Shown here piece by piece: positions 7,979-17,097 of a DNA stretch of 64,000 nucleotides. Source of the DNA: Streptomyces sp. WM6378 (GTDB lineage: Bacteria; Actinomycetota; Actinomycetes; Streptomycetales; Streptomycetaceae); the NCBI RefSeq assembly GCF_001279695.1, contig NZ_LGDD01000120.1, positions 62,001-126,000 of the forward strand. The letters run 5' to 3'. Within the stretch, counting starts at the first letter, position 1. The number at the start of each line of letters is the position of its first letter. Under the pieces are notes generated by a model that was given only the letters and a program-made list of their open reading frames with translations, was not told the DNA's origin and did not search any database. The translations under genes were made by a program, and so were the position numbers.

Positions 7979-8488
7979 TCAGGGGGCGGTGACCGGGACC
8001 GCGTTGAGTGCCTTCAACTTCCAGCCGGATCCGGTGCGTTCGAGCGCCGCCTCGAAGCGTTTGCGGTCGGTGGTGGTGGCCGCTCCGCCCGCCGGGGTGA
8101 GCTGGACCTGCACCGTCGCGATGACCTTCGCCGTGCCGGAGCGGTCGTCGAGCTCGGTGACGGCGGCGTCGGTGACGCTGCCGCGCGCCGAGGTGGTCGG
8201 CTTCCCTGCGCCCGTACGGCGGAGCTCGTCGTGCAGCGGGCCAGTCGAGGCGTCGAGCCAGGTGCGCAGGGCGGCGTCGGGGTGGGCCGCGTCCAGTGTG
8301 GAGAGCGCGGCGATCTGCGTCCGGCCCGCCTGCAGGGCGGCGTCGCGCGAGGTGGCGTACGCGACCGTTGAGTCGTCCCGCGCCTCCAGGTACGCCCGGC
8401 CCGCGAAGGCGGCGAAGGCGAGCGAGGCGGTGAGCGCGGCCACCACGAGTGCGCGGCGGAGTCGGGATGGGCCGGGGAGAGCGATCAC
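7979..8488 (-). CDS. Mce-associated membrane protein
   Basis: Protein of 169 residues with an N-terminal membrane helix (RALVVAALTASLAFAAFAG) and a beta-rich exported domain ending GSGWKLKALNAVPV. The GTG start overlaps the mceF stop in a GTGA, which is why this start is preferred over in-frame upstream starts that would overlap mceF extensively. It is first of the four Mas genes and paralogous to that at 6771-7298. Confidence 0.8.
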   Translation of the reverse strand: MIALPGPSRLRRALVVAALTASLAFAAFAGRAYLEARDDSTVAYATSRDAALQAGRTQIAALSTLDAAHPDAALRTWLDASTGPLHDELRRTGAGKPTTSARGSVTDAAVTELDDRSGTAKVIATVQVQLTPAGGAATTTDRKRFEAALERTGSGWKLKALNAVPVTAP

Positions 8489-9777
8489 GGGCGCACCTCC
8501 TTCCCACCGGCGGCGGGGCTGAGGCCGAGCAGTGCGGCCAGGTCCAGGGGGCCGCCGCTCGGCAGCGCGGGCAGGGCCAGGGCTCCGGGGAGCGTTGACG
8601 GCTGGGCTGCGGGCGCGACCTGCTGCGCAGGCGGAAGTGCACCTGGCTGGGCGGGAGTTGGGACCTGGCCGCCGGTCGGAGCGTGTGCCGAGCCGCGCAC
8701 GTCGGTGCCGCTGCTCGCGGGCGCGGCGCATCTCGCCTTCGTGTTGAGGTTCGGCGTGTCGAGGGTGTCCAGGCCGTTGCGGTAGACCGTGCCGCCGTAT
8801 CCGTCGGTGCAGGGAAGCGGCGCGAAGAAGGTGACCGCCATTCCCAGATTGGCGCCCTTGGCGTCGATGGCCGTGGCTCCCGCCGCCGCCAACGGCGGCA
8901 GTTTCACGAGGAGTTCCTCGATTCCGCGCTGCCGGGTCACGGCTACGTCGGCGGTCGTGAGGAGGTTGGCGAGCACCACGCTGAGCTGCGGGTTCAGATC
9001 CCTGAGCAGCCCGCTGATCTGCCCGGCGGCGTCGGGCGCGGCGGCGATGAGGCGGCGCAGATCGGTGTCCGAGTCCTTGAGCGTGGCAGCCAATCGCTGG
9101 GCGCCCGAAGCGAAGGACTTGATGGCCTGTCCTTCCTCGGCCTGGGTGCTGAGCACGGTCTGGCCGTCCGCGAGCAGCGTGGTCGTGGTGGGCAGCGCCC
9201 TGTCGGCCGCCTTCACGAAGTCGGTGCCGCTGTCGAGGAGCACCTGGAGGTCGTCGCCGCGCCCTTCGAAGGCCTTGCCGAACTCGTCGACGACGGTGCG
9301 CAGCGAGTCAAGGGGCACTGATGCGGCGAGGTCGTTGACGCTGCTGAGGACGGTGGTGACGGGCGCCGGGGTGGCGGTGTCGTCCTGCTCGATCTCGCCG
9401 CCGTCGCCCAGGTAGGGCGCCCCGCCGGCGGTGGGCCGCAGGTCGATGTACTGCTCGCCGACGGCGGACAGGTTGGCCACCACGGCTCTGAGCGCGGTCG
9501 GGATGGGCGGGGCCGAGTTGTCGATGTGCAACTCGGCGACGACCCCGTCGTCGGTGAGTCCGATGGGTCCGACCCGGCCCACCGACACGCCCCGATAGGT
9601 GACGTTGGAGTGGGTGAACAGGCCGCCGGTCTCGGCGAGATGGACCTTCACCGTGTAGTAGTCGCGGATGCCGACGTAGTGGCCGATGTCGGCGTAACGG
9701 AACCCGGTGTAGCCGAGGACCAGCACCCCGATCACGAGGAACGCGAGGTTCTTGAGCCTCGTCGCCGTGGTCAGCAT
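8485..9777 (-). CDS. mceF: Mce family protein MceF
   Basis: Protein of 430 residues: N-terminal membrane anchor (NLAFLVIGVLVLGYTGF), MlaD/Mce domain at about residues 38-125 (YYTVKVHLAETGGLF, VTYRGVSVGRV, VGEQYIDL), a long alpha-helical region that would form a needle-like tube, and a Pro/Ala-rich C-terminus. Mce proteins line a channel that carries lipids or sterols to the inner-membrane ATPase. The start overlaps the mceE stop by one base (TGATG). Confidence 0.88.
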   Translation of the reverse strand: MLTTATRLKNLAFLVIGVLVLGYTGFRYADIGHYVGIRDYYTVKVHLAETGGLFTHSNVTYRGVSVGRVGPIGLTDDGVVAELHIDNSAPPIPTALRAVVANLSAVGEQYIDLRPTAGGAPYLGDGGEIEQDDTATPAPVTTVLSSVNDLAASVPLDSLRTVVDEFGKAFEGRGDDLQVLLDSGTDFVKAADRALPTTTTLLADGQTVLSTQAEEGQAIKSFASGAQRLAATLKDSDTDLRRLIAAAPDAAGQISGLLRDLNPQLSVVLANLLTTADVAVTRQRGIEELLVKLPPLAAAGATAIDAKGANLGMAVTFFAPLPCTDGYGGTVYRNGLDTLDTPNLNTKARCAAPASSGTDVRGSAHAPTGGQVPTPAQPGALPPAQQVAPAAQPSTLPGALALPALPSGGPLDLAALLGLSPAAGGKEVRP

Positions 9778-10901
9778 CAGCGCGTCCCTCCCGTGCCGCC
9801 GACGGACGGCAGGCCGAGGGGCGCCTGCTGCGCGGTGACCGATGCGGGCGGCGTGGTCAGCGGCGGGATGACCTGGGTGCCGGGGGCGGCCGTCACGTCG
9901 AGGTAGACGTTGAGGTAGTCGCCCTTCACGCCGCGCAGCACCTCGTCGGTGAACGGATAGGTGACAAGCACCTGGAGGGAGTCCGGCAGGTCCTTGCCGG
10001 AGTCCGCGAGCGCCTTCAGCGTCGGTGCGATCGCCTTCAGATCGGCCACCATGTCGTCCTTGCTCTTGTTGATCGTCGAGACGGCGACCGTGGAGAGGGT
10101 GTCGAGCGACTTGAGCATCGTGAGGAGTGAACCCCGCTGGTCCTCCAGGACTTTGAGGCCCGGGGACAGTCCGGTGAGTACGGTGCCGACCTGCTGTTTG
10201 CGGGTGGCGAGGGTGGCGGAGAGCCGGTTGACCCCGTCGAGCGCGTCGGTGATGTCGGTGCGGTGGCCGTCCAGGTCGGTGACCAGCGTGTTGACGCGCT
10301 GAAGCATGGAGCGGACCTCGGGCTCGCGGCCGCCGATCGCCTTGTTGAGCTCGGTCGTGATGGTCTTGAGCTGGTTGACGCCGCCTCCGTTGAGCAGCAT
10401 GGAGAGCGCTCCCAGGACCTCCTCGACCTCGGGGTTGCGGTTGGTCCGCGTGATCGGGATGGCGGCGCCGGGCCCGAGGCGCCCCTGGGCCGCCTCCTTG
10501 GTCTCCTTCGCCGGCGCGGAGAGCTGGACGAACTTCTCGCCGAGGAGGCTGGACTGTTCCAGCTGGGCGTACGCGTTGGCCGGCAGCTTGACGTCTCCCC
10601 TGATCCGCATGGTGACTTTGGCGGACCAGCCGTCGGAGGCGAGCGACACCTTGGTGACCCGGCCGACGGCGACGTCGTTGACCTTCACCGCGGCCTGCGG
10701 CACCAGGCTCAGTACGTCGGCGAAGTCGGCGGTGATGTCGTACGGATGGCTGCCCAGGTCGGCGCCGCCGGGCAGCGGCAGCTGGTCGATCCCGGAGAAC
10801 GACGGCACCGAGCAGCTGCCGAGGGTGAGGGCCAGGGCGACGACGACGGCGACACCGGCGCCCAGCGCGGCGCCGGTACGGCGTGTGACGCGGGCCTTCA
10901 T
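9777..10901 (-). CDS. mceE: Mce family lipoprotein MceE
   Basis: Protein of 374 residues. The signal peptide ends in the lipobox LGSC with Cys30 as the lipidation site, as expected for the fifth Mce subunit. The MlaD domain follows (YDITADFADVLSLVPQAAVKV, VGRVTKVSL, LGEKFVQL), then helical repeats. The ATG overlaps the mceD stop in an ATGA. It is the lipid-anchored subunit of the hetero-hexameric Mce assembly. Confidence 0.9.
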   Translation of the reverse strand: MKARVTRRTGAALGAGVAVVVALALTLGSCSVPSFSGIDQLPLPGGADLGSHPYDITADFADVLSLVPQAAVKVNDVAVGRVTKVSLASDGWSAKVTMRIRGDVKLPANAYAQLEQSSLLGEKFVQLSAPAKETKEAAQGRLGPGAAIPITRTNRNPEVEEVLGALSMLLNGGGVNQLKTITTELNKAIGGREPEVRSMLQRVNTLVTDLDGHRTDITDALDGVNRLSATLATRKQQVGTVLTGLSPGLKVLEDQRGSLLTMLKSLDTLSTVAVSTINKSKDDMVADLKAIAPTLKALADSGKDLPDSLQVLVTYPFTDEVLRGVKGDYLNVYLDVTAAPGTQVIPPLTTPPASVTAQQAPLGLPSVGGTGGTR

Positions 10902-12046
10902 CCCCGGCCCCCCTTCTTCGCCGAGGGGCCGGGGGCGGCGCCCTTCGCGGGGTCGGCCGCCGTCCCGTACACCGTGCCGACGGGGGGCAGGGGCAGGGTT
11001 GGGAGCGCTTTCAGGCGGGCCTGCGGCACCGGCACGAGCCCCGCGCTGCCCGCGGCCGCCGGGTTGAGCGGGAACACGATGTCGCCGCCCATGCTGATCT
11101 CGTTGATGTTGCCGCGGCCGTCGAGGGTGCGGTGCGCCGGGTCGTAGGCGTTGAGAGCGTTTCCGGCGGCCAGGGGCGCGGTGTCCAGGGCCTCCGCGAG
11201 CGAGGCCCGCTGGTCGACGAGGATCTGGGTGAGCGGGGCGAGCTTGTCGACCTCGGCCTTGAGGCTGCCGCGATTGTCCTGGATGAAGGTCTTGACGTTG
11301 CCGAGCGCGGTGCCGAGTTCCTTCAGCGCGCCCGCCAGGTTGTCCTTGTTGTCGGCGAAGAACGAGGTCACGTCGGCGAGTTGGTTCTGCGCGTCGCGCA
11401 CCGCGCCGTCCTTGTTCTTCAGCATCGTGGTGAACGTCTGCAGGTACGACAGGGTGGCGAAGAGGTGCTCGCTGCTGCCGTCGAGCGTCTTGGCCGCCTT
11501 GCCGAACTGCTCGATGGAGTCGCCGATCGCGGCGCCGTTGCCGTCGAGGTTCTTGGCCCCGGTGTCGAGCAGCCCTGAGAGCGCTCCCGAGGCGTTCACG
11601 CCGCTGGGGCCGAGCGATTTGCTGAGCTCGGTGATGGAGGCGTAGAGCTGGTCGACCTCGACGGGGGTGGCGTTGCGCGAGGCCGGGAGTTCCGCCCGGT
11701 CGGCGATCTCGGGGCCGCCGGTGTAGGCCGGGGTGAGCTGGACGTAGCGGTCGGCGACGACGCTGGGCGAGACGACGGCGGCCCGCGCGTCCTTGGGCAC
11801 CCGTACGCCCCGGTCCAGCGTGACCACCACCTTGACCTGCCGGCCCTGGGGGGTGACCGAGTCGACCTCGCCGACCTTGACCCCGAGGATCCGCAGGTCC
11901 GACCCGGGGTAGATCCCGACGGCGTGGTCGAAGTAGGCGGTGATCCGCTTGCCGCCCGGGCCGGCGAACACGCGCAGCCCGCCGGCCACGGTCGCGGCGA
12001 TCACCGCGAGGGCCAGGACGATCGTGAGAGCGCGTCGCCGGCTCAT
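10898..12046 (-). CDS. mceD: Mce family protein MceD
   Basis: Protein of 382 residues: N-terminal anchor (ALTIVLALAVIAATVAGGL), MlaD domain (ITAYFDHAVGIYPGSDLRI, VKVGEVDSV, VADRYVQL) and a long coiled region with periodic Leu residues. The C-terminus is Pro/Gly/Lys-rich. Both ends overlap neighbours by ATGA. Near-copies of the GAGAGCGCTCTC palindrome occur inside (for example 11577-11588). Confidence 0.88.
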   Translation of the reverse strand: MSRRRALTIVLALAVIAATVAGGLRVFAGPGGKRITAYFDHAVGIYPGSDLRILGVKVGEVDSVTPQGRQVKVVVTLDRGVRVPKDARAAVVSPSVVADRYVQLTPAYTGGPEIADRAELPASRNATPVEVDQLYASITELSKSLGPSGVNASGALSGLLDTGAKNLDGNGAAIGDSIEQFGKAAKTLDGSSEHLFATLSYLQTFTTMLKNKDGAVRDAQNQLADVTSFFADNKDNLAGALKELGTALGNVKTFIQDNRGSLKAEVDKLAPLTQILVDQRASLAEALDTAPLAAGNALNAYDPAHRTLDGRGNINEISMGGDIVFPLNPAAAGSAGLVPVPQARLKALPTLPLPPVGTVYGTAADPAKGAAPGPSAKKGGRG

Positions 12047-13170
12047 GGGTAGCCTCCGTTCTTCGGCGGCATGCAGCCGTGGCCCGGAAGCGACTTCGCC
12101 GGCAGGTAGTTCCTGGGGACGAGCCCGCAGATGTACGTGTCGAACCAGCGGCCGTTTCCGAGGGTGTTGCCGACGAGCCGGTAGTAGGGGCCGGCCAGCG
12201 CCAGCGTGCGGTCGAGGCCCTGCTGGTTCTTCATGAGGACGTCCGTGACGCGGCCCAGCGCCGTGAGGGTGGGCTTCAGTTGGGCCGAGTTGTCCTTGAC
12301 GAGGCCGGTGAGCTGGGTGCCGAGGCCGCGGGTTCCGGTGAGCAGCGCCTGGATGGCGTCGCGGCGCTGTTTGAGTTCGCCGAGGAGCAGTCCGCCGTCG
12401 TCGATGAGCGTCTCGAAGCTGCTCTTCTTGTTGGCCAATGTCTTCGTCAACTCCTCGCTGCCTTTGAGGAGTTGGGCTAATTGCGTGTCGCGCCGGGAGA
12501 CGGTCTTGGACAGTGCCGAGAGTCCGGAGACGGCGGTGCGCACCTCGGGGGGCGAGTCCTTGAAGGTGTCGGAGATCGTCTCGAAGCTCTTGGCGAGCTG
12601 CGCGGTGTCGATGTCGCCGATCGTGTTGCTGAGCCCTTCGAAGGCCTGGGTGACGTCGTACGGGGAGGTCGTGCGGGCCAGCGGGATGCGGCTGCCGGGG
12701 TCCTGCTCGGTGGTGCCTAGCGGGTCGATGGCCAGGTACTTCTCGCCGAGCAGGGTCTTGATGGCGATGGCCGCGGTCGAGGCGTCGCCGATCCAGGCGT
12801 GCTTCACCTTGAAGGTGACCTTCACCTTGGCTCCGTCAAGGGAGACACCGCTGACCTCGCCCACCTTGACCCCGGCGATCCGCACCTCGTCGCCGTCGCG
12901 CAGCCCGGCGGACTCCGAGAAGTCGGCGCTGTAGGTCGTGCCGCCGCCGATGAACGGCAGCGAGTCCGCGTTGTACGCGGCGACGCCGATCAGGGCCAGG
13001 AGCAGCAGGCCCACCAGGCTGACGGCGACGGGGTTGCGCTCCTTCATGGGCTTGAGGCGGGGGCGCTTCAGGGCCGGACGCTTCAGGGCGGGGCGCTTGA
13101 GGCTCGGGCGCGGCAACGTCGGGCGCGGAAGGCGAAGGGTGCGGGGCCGGCGCGGTACGGGGAGTCTCAT
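12043..13170 (-). CDS. mceC: Mce family protein MceC with basic pentapeptide-repeat N-terminus
   Basis: Protein of 375 residues. The ATG at 13170 is chosen because it overlaps the mceB stop in ATGA; another in-frame ATG lies at 13179. Residues 14-41 are six pentapeptides of the form L-[PK]-R-P-x, giving a strongly basic cytoplasmic tail before the membrane helix (PVAVSLVGLLLLALIGVAAYN). The MlaD domain contains YSADFSESAGLRDGDEVRI and LLGEKYLAI. The C-terminus carries Cys in DTYICGLVPRNYL and PGHGCMPP. The repeat tail is unusual for the family and could bind the acidic membrane face or cytoplasmic partners. Confidence 0.88.
   Translation of the reverse strand: MRLPVPRRPRTLRLPRPTLPRPSLKRPALKRPALKRPRLKPMKERNPVAVSLVGLLLLALIGVAAYNADSLPFIGGGTTYSADFSESAGLRDGDEVRIAGVKVGEVSGVSLDGAKVKVTFKVKHAWIGDASTAAIAIKTLLGEKYLAIDPLGTTEQDPGSRIPLARTTSPYDVTQAFEGLSNTIGDIDTAQLAKSFETISDTFKDSPPEVRTAVSGLSALSKTVSRRDTQLAQLLKGSEELTKTLANKKSSFETLIDDGGLLLGELKQRRDAIQALLTGTRGLGTQLTGLVKDNSAQLKPTLTALGRVTDVLMKNQQGLDRTLALAGPYYRLVGNTLGNGRWFDTYICGLVPRNYLPAKSLPGHGCMPPKNGGYP
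13048..13131 (-). repeat. 15-bp coding repeat in mceC
   Basis: About five and a half tandem 15-bp units encode L-[PK]-R-P-x pentapeptides at residues 14-41 of MceC (units TLPRP, SLKRP, ALKRP, ALKRP). The unit length keeps the frame, so copy number can change without breaking the gene. Confidence 0.8.
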
Positions 13171-14198
13171 CCCTGGCACCTCGAATCGCTGACCGGGATT
13201 CCGGTGGGCGGCGGGCTGCCGTCCTCGGTCGTCACGCCGGACACCTTGGCCTCGCAGAGGTAGAGGTTGAGCCAGGACCCGTACGACGCGATCCGTGTGA
13301 CGGCCCGCATCTTGTCGGGGGTCTTGCGCAGGAAGTTCTCGATCTGGGGAGCGCTCTCGGCGAGGTTGGAGGAGAGCCGGCCGAGCTGTTTGATGTCGTC
13401 CTTGAGCGGGGCGCGGCCGTCCTCGAACAGTCCGGCGGTGACGGTGGTGAGGTCGCCCATCGCGGCGATGGCCTCGCCGAGCGGCTTGCGGTCGCCCGCG
13501 AACCCGGAGACGAGTTGCTGGAGCGTGACCACCAGGTCGTTGAAGCCCGCTTCGCGGTCGTTGACGGTGGTCAGGACGGTGTTCAGATTGCTGATGACCT
13601 CGCCGATCACCTTGTCCTTGGCGGCGACGGTCCGGGTCAGCGAACCGATGTGTTTCAGCAGGCTGTCGACGGTGCCGCCCTCGCCTTGGAGGACCTGCAC
13701 GATGGAGCCGGCGAGCTGGTTGACGTCCTTGGGCGAGAGCCCTTCGAAGAGGGGCTGGAAGCCGTTGAAGAGCTGGGTGAGGTCGAGGGCCGGGGTGGTG
13801 CGGTCCAGCGGGATCGTCCCGCCGGGCGCGAGGGTCGCGCCGACCGCGCCGGTGCCCCGGCCCAGCTCGATGTAGCGCTGGCCGACCATGTTGAGGTACT
13901 TGATCGAGGCGGTCGCCGTGCCCGGCAGCGTCCGGCCGCGCTGTACGGAGAAGGTGACCTGAGCGAGCCGCCGGTCGACGACCTCCACGCTGTCGACCTG
14001 GCCGACCTTCACTCCGGCGATGCGGACGCTGTCGCCCTCGATCAGGCCGGTGGTGTCGGTGAAGCGCGCCTTGTACGTCCGGGTGTCGCCCACCCCGGTG
14101 TTGGCGATGGACAGGGCGAGCACGGTGGTCGCGAGCGCGGTCACCAGGACGAAGACGAGCGACTTCACGAGCGGGCCCGCGATGCTGCGGCGCTTCAC
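13167..14198 (-). CDS. mceB: Mce family protein MceB
   Basis: Protein of 343 residues: N-terminal anchor (LVKSLVFVLVTALATTVLAL), MlaD domain (TYKARFTDTTGLIEGDSVRI, VKVGQVDSVEV, LNMVGQRYIEL) and helical region. The GTG start is chosen for its GTGA overlap with the mceA stop. C-terminal Cys pair (LYLCEAKV and DSRCQG) is typical of MceB/C subunits. Confidence 0.88.
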   Translation of the reverse strand: MKRRSIAGPLVKSLVFVLVTALATTVLALSIANTGVGDTRTYKARFTDTTGLIEGDSVRIAGVKVGQVDSVEVVDRRLAQVTFSVQRGRTLPGTATASIKYLNMVGQRYIELGRGTGAVGATLAPGGTIPLDRTTPALDLTQLFNGFQPLFEGLSPKDVNQLAGSIVQVLQGEGGTVDSLLKHIGSLTRTVAAKDKVIGEVISNLNTVLTTVNDREAGFNDLVVTLQQLVSGFAGDRKPLGEAIAAMGDLTTVTAGLFEDGRAPLKDDIKQLGRLSSNLAESAPQIENFLRKTPDKMRAVTRIASYGSWLNLYLCEAKVSGVTTEDGSPPPTGIPVSDSRCQG

Positions 14199-15448
14199 TT
14201 GATGGTCACCTCCGTCCCCCTCAGGGCGGGCCCGACGAGCAGGCTGCTCCAGTCCGGCAAGGACTGCGGGGCCTGTTGCAGGCCGGGTGCGAGCAGCTCG
14301 TTCACCAGCTGGTTCTCCTGCGGCGAGTTCGCCGGCCCGAGCCCGGCGTCGGAGGCGGCCGCCGTGTTCGTGAGAGCGCTCTCGGCGGGCAGCGGGGCGC
14401 CGAGGTACGGCACCGGATAGCAGTGCGGGCCGCCGCTCGCCGTGTACGCGGGGGTGTCGCGGCCGGGGACGTACTTGCCGAGCGAGGGCACGGCCTTGAC
14501 GGTGACGTGGAGTCCGGGCTGATCCGTGCCCTTGCCGAGGGCCTTGTCCATCGCGGGGACGAACCCGGCCAGGGTGCGCAGGGTGCAGGGGAAGGACGAG
14601 GAGTACTTGGCGAGGAGCTCCAGGGTGGGGCGGCTCACCGCACTGAGCCGGATGATGTTGTCCTTGTTCTGCTGGAGGAAGGCCGTGAGGTCCTGGGCGG
14701 TCTTCGTCGTCCGGCCGTAGACGCCGAGGAGTTGGGTCTGCTGGTCGACGAGGGTGCCGGTGGTGGTCGTCGCGTCCGTGAGCGCTCTCAGGATGTCGGG
14801 GGCCGCGTCGCTGTAGGTCTGGGAGACCTTGACGAGCTGCTTCAGGTCGGCGTTGAGGGTGGGCAGGTCGGGGTTGAACTTCTTCAGGTGCGCGTCCAGC
14901 GTGACGAAGGTGTCGCCGAGCTGGGAGCCGTGGCCGCGCAGCGCCTGGGCGACGGCGGAGAGGGTCGACGACAGCTTGTCCGGCTTGACCGCGGTCAGCA
15001 TCGGCAGGACGTTGTCCAGGACCTGCTCCAGCTCGATGGCGTTGCGGGACCGGTCCTGCGGGATGGTCGCACCGGCTGAGAGCGCTCTCGTGGACGGGTT
15101 CGGTGGCGGTACGAGCGCGACGAACCGCTCGCCGAACAGCGTGGTCGGCAGCATCTGCGCCCGCACGTCGGACGGGATGTGGCCGCGCTTGCCGGGCTGG
15201 AGGGCGAGGGTGAGCTTCGCGCCCGCTCCGTCGGCGCTGATGGTGCGGACCTCGCCGACGACGACGCCGCGCAGCTTCACCTCGGCGCCCGGGTGCATCT
15301 CGTTGCCGACGCTGCTCGTCTCGACGGTGATGGTGTCCGAGCGGGTGAAGTCCTTGTCGTACACGGCGATCGAGAGCCACACGAGCAGCGCCGGGACCAC
15401 GAGGAAGACGACTCCGGCGAGGCGGCGGCGGACGGTCGGGGTGTTCAT
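14195..15448 (-). CDS. mceA: Mce family protein MceA
   Basis: Protein of 417 residues: N-terminal anchor (LAGVVFLVVPALLVWLSIAVY), MlaD domain (TITVETSSVGNEMHPGAEVK, LRGVVVGEVRTI, LFGERFVAL), a helical tube region and a Pro-rich tail with PHCYPVPYLG. The ATG overlaps the yrbEB stop (ATGA). Two exact copies of GAGAGCGCTCTC lie inside, at 14372-14383 and 15078-15089, in two different reading registers. Confidence 0.88.
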   Translation of the reverse strand: MNTPTVRRRLAGVVFLVVPALLVWLSIAVYDKDFTRSDTITVETSSVGNEMHPGAEVKLRGVVVGEVRTISADGAGAKLTLALQPGKRGHIPSDVRAQMLPTTLFGERFVALVPPPNPSTRALSAGATIPQDRSRNAIELEQVLDNVLPMLTAVKPDKLSSTLSAVAQALRGHGSQLGDTFVTLDAHLKKFNPDLPTLNADLKQLVKVSQTYSDAAPDILRALTDATTTTGTLVDQQTQLLGVYGRTTKTAQDLTAFLQQNKDNIIRLSAVSRPTLELLAKYSSSFPCTLRTLAGFVPAMDKALGKGTDQPGLHVTVKAVPSLGKYVPGRDTPAYTASGGPHCYPVPYLGAPLPAESALTNTAAASDAGLGPANSPQENQLVNELLAPGLQQAPQSLPDWSSLLVGPALRGTEVTIK

Positions 15449-16248
15449 CCGGCCACCTTCACGGTCGTGGTGGCACCCCAGATGGCCAGCGAGAGGAAGA
15501 AGTCGGTGACGGCGATGAGCACGATCGCGTTGCGGACCGAGCGCCCCACCGCGACGCCGACTCCGGCCGGGCCGCCCGTGGCGCGGAAGCCGTAGTAGCA
15601 GTGGGCCAGGATCACCATCACGCTGAAGATCAGCACCTTGAGCACGGAGAGCAGCACGTCGGTCGGGGAGAGGAACAGGTTGAAGTAGTGGTCGAACGTG
15701 CCGCGCGACTGGCCCTTGAAGACCACCGTGGTCAGCCGGGAGGCGAAGTAGGAGCTGAGCAGTCCGATCGCGTACAGCGGGACGATGGCGACGACTCCGG
15801 CGATGATCCGGGTGGTGACGAGATACGGGAGGCTGCGCACGCCCATGCCTTCGAGGGCGTCGACCTCCTCGTTGATGCGCATCGCGCCCAGTTGGGCGGT
15901 GAAGCCGGCGCCCACGGTGGCGGACAGGGCGAGGCCGGCGACCAGCGGGGCGATCTCGCGGGTGTTGAAGTAGGCGGAGACGAAGCCGGTGAAGGCCGCG
16001 GTGCCGATCTGGTTCAGGGCGGCGTAGCCCTGGAGGCCGACCACGGTGCCGGTGAACAGGGTCATGGCGATCATCACGCCGATGGTGCCGCCGATGACAC
16101 CGAGCCCGCCGTTGCCGAACGCGACCTCGGCGAGCAGCCGCTGGACCTCCTTCGTGTAGCGCCGCAGCGTGCGCGGGATCCACAGCAACGCCTTGACGTA
16201 GAAGGTGAGTTGGTCGCCGGAGCGGTCGAGGAGGGTGAAGAGGGCCAT
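15445..16248 (-). CDS. yrbEB: MlaE/YrbE-family permease B of the Mce transporter
   Basis: Inner-membrane permease of 267 residues with five to six hydrophobic segments and the MlaE signatures AFTGFVSAYFNTREIAP, RINEEVDALEGMGV and GATTTVKV at the end. With YrbEA and the MceG ATPase it forms the ABC core of the lipid importer. It starts 3 bases after the yrbEA stop. Confidence 0.9.
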   Translation of the reverse strand: MALFTLLDRSGDQLTFYVKALLWIPRTLRRYTKEVQRLLAEVAFGNGGLGVIGGTIGVMIAMTLFTGTVVGLQGYAALNQIGTAAFTGFVSAYFNTREIAPLVAGLALSATVGAGFTAQLGAMRINEEVDALEGMGVRSLPYLVTTRIIAGVVAIVPLYAIGLLSSYFASRLTTVVFKGQSRGTFDHYFNLFLSPTDVLLSVLKVLIFSVMVILAHCYYGFRATGGPAGVGVAVGRSVRNAIVLIAVTDFFLSLAIWGATTTVKVAG

Positions 16249-16251
16249 CGG

Positions 16252-17097
16252 TCAGCCGCCCTTCGGGGGGACGATCTGGAGGTAGATCCCGGTGAGGACC
16301 ATGTTCACGAAGAAGAGCAGCAGGAAGGTGATGACGACGGACTGGTTGACGGCGTCACCGACGCCCTTGGGGCCGCCGCGCGGGTGGAGCCCGCGGTACG
16401 CGGCGACGATCCCGGCGATGAAGCCGAAGATCAGCGCCTTGACCTCGCTGACGTACAGATCGGGCAGCTGGGCGAGCGCGGAGAAGCTGGAGAGGTAGGC
16501 GCCCGGGGTGCCGCCCTGCATGATGACGTTGAAGAAGTAGCCGCCGAGGGTGCCGACGACGGAGACCATCCCGTTGAGCAGCACGGCCACGGACATGGTC
16601 GCCAACACCCTTGGTACGACCAGGCGTTGGACGGGCGAGACGCCCATGACCTCCATGGCGTCGAGCTCTTCGCGGATCGCGCGGGAGCCCAGGTCGGCGC
16701 AGATCGCGGAGCCGCCGGCGCCCGCGATGAGCAGGGCCACGATGAGCGGGCTGGCCTGCTGGATGACGGCGAGGACGCTGGCACCGCCGGTGAAGGACTG
16801 GGCGCCGAGCTGCTGGGTGAGCGAGCCGACCTGGAGCGCGATGACGGCGCCGAACGGGATGGAGACGAGGGCCGCGGGCAGGATGGTGACGCTGGCGACG
16901 AACCAGAACTGCTCGATGAATTCGCGGAGTTGGAAGGGCCGTTTGAAGACCGCCCGGGTGACGGCGGCGGCGAGCGCGAAGAGCTGCCCGGTCTGGCGGA
17001 ACGCGCCGAGTCCGGGGAGCGGCCGGCGCGGCGGCCGGGAGGTCGGGGGCCGAGGGGGTGTCGGGGTCGGGGAGTTTCTCTCGGCCTCCATCGTCAC
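16252..17097 (-). CDS. yrbEA: MlaE/YrbE-family permease A of the Mce transporter
   Basis: Inner-membrane permease of 281 residues. A Pro-rich N-terminus (about 30 residues) precedes RAVFKRPFQLREFIEQFWF, typical of YrbEA, then membrane segments and the EQ-loop-like AIREELDAMEVMGVSPVQRL. The GTG at 17097 overlaps the mceG stop in GTGA; an ATG two codons in is possible. Confidence 0.9.
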   Translation of the reverse strand: MTMEAERNSPTPTPPRPPTSRPPRRPLPGLGAFRQTGQLFALAAAVTRAVFKRPFQLREFIEQFWFVASVTILPAALVSIPFGAVIALQVGSLTQQLGAQSFTGGASVLAVIQQASPLIVALLIAGAGGSAICADLGSRAIREELDAMEVMGVSPVQRLVVPRVLATMSVAVLLNGMVSVVGTLGGYFFNVIMQGGTPGAYLSSFSALAQLPDLYVSEVKALIFGFIAGIVAAYRGLHPRGGPKGVGDAVNQSVVITFLLLFFVNMVLTGIYLQIVPPKGG

